From assembly GCA_046263155.1 (NCBI GenBank), contig JBHELF010000087.1, forward strand, positions 1-8,705: a stretch of DNA of 8,705 nucleotides, given 5' to 3'. Of this stretch, positions 6,740 to 8,705 are shown piece after piece (the first letter of the stretch is position 1; the number at the start of each line of letters is the position of its first letter). This DNA comes from DATADF01 sp046263155 (GTDB lineage Bacteria; Actinomycetota; CADDZG01; WHSQ01). The translations under genes were made by a program, and so were the position numbers. The notes under the pieces are model-generated. The model worked only from the letters and a program-made list of their open reading frames with translations, was not told the origin of the DNA and ran no database searches.

Positions 6740-7816
6740 TCACGCTCCGAGTTTCTCGCTGCGCTCGCTCGCGGCGAGGGCATCGACCAAATCGTCGAGC
6801 TCGCCCTCCAGAACCTCCTGAAGACGATGGCTCGTGTAGCCGATGCGGTGATCGGTCACCCGGTTCTGTTGGAAGTTGTACGTGCGGATCTTCTCGGAGC
6901 GATCCGCGGTGCGTACCTGAGAACGGCGTTCCTCCGCGAGTTGCTCTTGCTGCTCCTCCTGCTTGATCTGCAACAGCCGCGCGCGCAGGATCCGCATTGC
7001 CTTCTCTCGGTTCTGGAGTTGCGACTTCTCGTCCTGGCAGGCCACCTCAACTCCGGTCGGCAGATGCTTGATGCGAACCGCCGAATCGGTCGTGTTGACG
7101 CTCTGGCCCCCGGGGCCACTCGAGCGATAGACGTCGATTCGCAGATCCTTGGGATCGATCTCGACATCGACCTCCTCGGCCTCAGGAAGAACGATGACTG
7201 CCGCCGCCGAGGTGTGGATGCGTCCCGACGATTCGGTAACCGGCACGCGCTGCACGCGATGCACTCCGGCCTCGTGCTTTAGACGCGAATAGGCCCCCTT
7301 CCCCTTAACCGCGAAGATCGCCTCTTTGAGCGCGCCCGGGCCGGTTTCGTTGAGCGACAGGGTTTCGGTCCTCCAGCCCTTGGCCTCGGCATAGCGCGAA
7401 TACATACGAAGCAACTCCGCCGCAAACAAGCCCGCCTCGTCGCCCCCGGCTCCCGCGCGCACCTCGACGATCACATCGCGCTCGTCCAGCGGGTCGCTCG
7501 GTAACAGGGCCTCCTGGATCTCCGCGGCCAGGCGCTGCAGGGTCGCCTTCTGGGCAGATATCTCGCTCTCGATATAAGCGCGCTCGTCCCCGGCGGCGCC
7601 GGCCAATAGCTCCCTGGCCCCCGCCAGGTCGTCGGCCGCTCGACGGTACTGCCGCCAGGCCGAAACGAGCCCTCTCAGATCGGAATGCTCCTTCGCAAGG
7701 CTCCGGTAGGAGTCCTGGCGCGCCGCAATCGAGGGATCGGCAAGATCGCGTTCGATCTCCTCGTAACGGGCCTCGATCTCCTTCAGACGGGCCTGGGGAA
7801 GCTCGGGGATGGTCAC
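6740..7816 (-). CDS. prfA: Peptide chain release factor 1
   Basis: RF1 recognises UAA and UAG in the ribosomal A site and triggers peptidyl-tRNA hydrolysis. The 358-residue protein has the usual length. The codon-recognition tripeptide is P192-V193-T194 in VQRVPVTESSGRIHTSAA; the PxT form marks RF1, as opposed to the SPF of RF2. The catalytic GGQ is at 236-238 in SSGPGGQSVNTTDSAVRI, followed by the ROOT-like RTYNFQQNRVTDHRI region. Translation begins at GTG 7816 with GGAGAG (7827-7822) 5 nt upstream. The next gene, prmC, modifies Q238 of this protein. In many actinobacteria rpmE and rho precede prfA, but here the upstream neighbour is divergent, so prfA appears to be the first gene of its transcript. 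Confidence 0.97.
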   Translation of the reverse strand: MTIPELPQARLKEIEARYEEIERDLADPSIAARQDSYRSLAKEHSDLRGLVSAWRQYRRAADDLAGARELLAGAAGDERAYIESEISAQKATLQRLAAEIQEALLPSDPLDERDVIVEVRAGAGGDEAGLFAAELLRMYSRYAEAKGWRTETLSLNETGPGALKEAIFAVKGKGAYSRLKHEAGVHRVQRVPVTESSGRIHTSAAAVIVLPEAEEVDVEIDPKDLRIDVYRSSGPGGQSVNTTDSAVRIKHLPTGVEVACQDEKSQLQNREKAMRILRARLLQIKQEEQQEQLAEERRSQVRTADRSEKIRTYNFQQNRVTDHRIGYTSHRLQEVLEGELDDLVDALAASERSEKLGA

Positions 7817-7830
7817 TGTGGCTCTCCAGT

Positions 7831-7846
7831 CCGCCGGCCCCGGCGG
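7831..7846 (-). other. GC-rich inverted repeat just upstream of the prfA ribosome-binding site
   Basis: CCGCCG (7831-7836) and CGGCGG (7841-7846) are perfect arms around a 4-base loop. In the prfA mRNA the stem would end only 3 nt before the GGAGAG Shine-Dalgarno (7827-7822). It could influence translation initiation, but it may simply reflect high local GC. No T tract follows, so it is not a classical terminator. Confidence 0.35.
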
Positions 7847-7864
7847 CGGGCGCGTTAAAACAGC

Positions 7865-7892
7865 TAGATATCTTGTGGGGGCTTGAAATCAA
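7865..7892 (-). promoter_or_regulatory. Candidate prfA promoter
   Basis: Reading the minus strand, TTGATT at 7892-7887 is followed after 16 nt by TATCTA at 7870-7865. The -35 is reasonable and the -10 is poor. A second TTGATT at 7922-7917 with TATCCT at 7897-7892 (19-nt spacing) is an alternative. A prfA promoter should lie in this 133-nt divergent gap; which boxes are used cannot be decided from sequence. Confidence 0.25.
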
Positions 7893-7910
7893 GGATACAC
7901 CTGGTATATC
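7883..7910 (+). promoter_or_regulatory. Candidate promoter of the Tat-exported protein gene
   Basis: TTGAAA at 7883-7888 (five of six bases of the -35 consensus) is followed after 16 nt by TATATC at 7905-7910, preceded by TG at 7902-7903 as in an extended -10. Transcription would start near 7917, giving a 5' leader of about 30 nt before ATG 7950. The -10 overlaps the right arm of the palindrome at 7893-7911. Confidence 0.4.
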
Positions 7911-7911
7911 C
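7893..7911. promoter_or_regulatory. Imperfect 9-1-9 palindrome, operator-like
   Basis: GGATACACC and GGTATATCC flank a single T and are inverted repeats with eight of nine positions pairing. The element overlaps promoter-like boxes in the gap between divergent genes, and AAATCAA direct repeats at 7886-7892 and 7916-7922 lie on either side, exactly 30 nt apart. It looks like a dimeric regulator's site, but no regulator is identified. Confidence 0.35.
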
Positions 7912-7949
7912 GACTAAATCAAAGTCGAGGGGGATGGCGAACACCGGGG

Positions 7950-8705
7950 ATGACGTTTCTTAGCAGTCGACGCAATTTCCTTATCGGCGGCCTCGCCGCC
8001 GGGATCACCGCGGCCGCCGCGCGCCTGCCCGCGTGGGCTCGGCGCAGGGACGGTGCCTTCTTCGTCGAGCGATTTTGGTCGCGCGATCGGCGGGGCTGGG
8101 GTTGGCCCTGGTTCAACCAGCGTTACGGGCGGAACTGGACGATCGAAGGGGGCCGGGGGATCTATCGCCTTCCTGCGACGGCCAACGACAGCTACTACCG
8201 GCCCAATCCAATCCTGGTACTCGATCGGGATGTGGCGCAGATCGATCTACGCGCCACTATCTCGACCAACAACGCCAGCGCTCGCGCGGGTCTGATTGCG
8301 CGCGCCTCCAGCTACGCCGACTACTACGCCGCCTACATCACCGCTCATGCTCTGCGGGTCGTTCGGTGCGGACCGCTCGACGAAACAGTTTTGGCGAAGA
8401 GTGAGCTTTTCCTCGAGTCCGACAAGCGCTATCGACTCAGGCTGCAGGTCAAGGGCCGGGGGCCGGTCACGATTCGAGCCAAAGCCTGGCGTCTCTCCGA
8501 GTCCGAGCCGAAGGAGTGGATGGTGGAGTACGTCGACGCGAACCCAGATGCAGGGCTGCTCGAGGCGGGGCCTTTCGGGATTTACTTCGCGCACGCGCTC
8601 GACGGCCGCAGCGCGACTCTGCGCGTCAAGGAGGTGCGCGCGTGGTCGGGTGACCGCCCGCGTCTGACCCGTCCCTCCCTGGCCTTCTCGTTGGCGGGCG
8701 CCCCG
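7950..8705 (+). CDS. Tat-exported secreted protein, N-terminal part (possible PhoD-like metallophosphoesterase)
   Basis: The frame opens at ATG 7950 and stays open to the window's last base, giving 252 visible residues with no stop. The N-terminus is a textbook twin-arginine signal: SRRNFL at 6-11, a short Ala/Gly-rich hydrophobic stretch, and a likely AWA cleavage site after residue 30. The mature protein begins with a Trp-rich segment (about 42-62). A beta-rich region of about 150 residues follows, with an alternating pattern (IDLRATISTNN, RAGLIARAS, YYAAYI, RYRLRLQVKG) suggesting a concanavalin/LamG-like jelly roll. The end (RPSLAFSLAGAP) looks like a linker to a further domain. Some actinobacterial Tat proteins of this layout continue into a PhoD-type metallophosphatase, but the catalytic part is outside the window, so this is only a guess. 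No in-frame start exists immediately upstream. GAGGGGG at 7927-7933 is rather far for a Shine-Dalgarno (16 nt). Confidence 0.75.
   Translation, partial: MTFLSSRRNFLIGGLAAGITAAAARLPAWARRRDGAFFVERFWSRDRRGWGWPWFNQRYGRNWTIEGGRGIYRLPATANDSYYRPNPILVLDRDVAQIDLRATISTNNASARAGLIARASSYADYYAAYITAHALRVVRCGPLDETVLAKSELFLESDKRYRLRLQVKGRGPVTIRAKAWRLSESEPKEWMVEYVDANPDAGLLEAGPFGIYFAHALDGRSATLRVKEVRAWSGDRPRLTRPSLAFSLAGAP

Noticed and set aside
7934..7979. Short ORF starting at ATG 7934 upstream of the Tat-protein gene
   Set aside because: It stops after nine codons at 7961-7963 and overlaps the Tat-gene start in another frame. GAGGGGG abuts its ATG with no spacing, so translation is unlikely.
8033..8404. Other plus-strand open frames (8033-8404, 8053-8295, 8296-8667) at the right edge
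   Set aside because: They are alternative frames of the open Tat-protein gene starting at 7950, which has a clear signal peptide and stays open to the window end.

Overview
The window is a high-GC bacterial chromosome segment. Several features point to Actinomycetota, possibly a Thermoleophilia- or Acidimicrobiia-like environmental lineage: GTG starts are frequent, RpiB has the Glu-type active site typical of actinobacteria, and a WecA/Rfe-type phosphotransferase follows glyA. The phylum call is inference. No mobile element, CRISPR array, tRNA or rRNA gene was seen.

Most of the window is a housekeeping cluster on the minus strand. In transcription order it reads prfA (release factor 1), prmC (methyltransferase for the release-factor GGQ glutamine), tsaC/sua5 (threonylcarbamoyl-AMP synthase for tRNA t6A), then a low-molecular-weight phosphotyrosine phosphatase, rpiB, glyA and wecA. 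Spacing is tight. prmC/tsaC overlap by about 19 nt, rpiB/glyA by 8 nt and glyA/wecA by 3 nt, so translational coupling is likely. The order prfA-prmC-sua5-(LMW-PTP)-rpiB-glyA is a known conserved arrangement, found for example in the ywl region of Bacillus.

This cluster is broken once. A complete M32 carboxypeptidase gene (3820-5319) lies on the plus strand between tsaC and the phosphatase gene. It converges with tsaC (19-nt overlap of 3' ends) and diverges from the phosphatase with only 21 nt between start codons, and neither start has a clear Shine-Dalgarno. The cluster therefore probably runs as two transcripts, and the M32/phosphatase pair may be read from leaderless or mutually overlapping promoters.

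At the left edge, the 3' end of a DUF559/Vsr-like nuclease-fold gene converges on wecA across an 88-nt gap containing two possible hairpins. At the right edge, prfA diverges from a gene for a Tat-exported secreted protein that runs off the window. The 133-nt gap between them holds promoter-like boxes, a 9-1-9 imperfect palindrome and a pair of direct repeats exactly 30 nt apart.

No clearly novel multi-gene system is visible. The points most worth checking are a probable frameshift or displaced start at prmC, the M32 insertion into the operon, the operator-like structure at 7882-7922, and the Tat-exported protein with an unassigned N-terminal domain.
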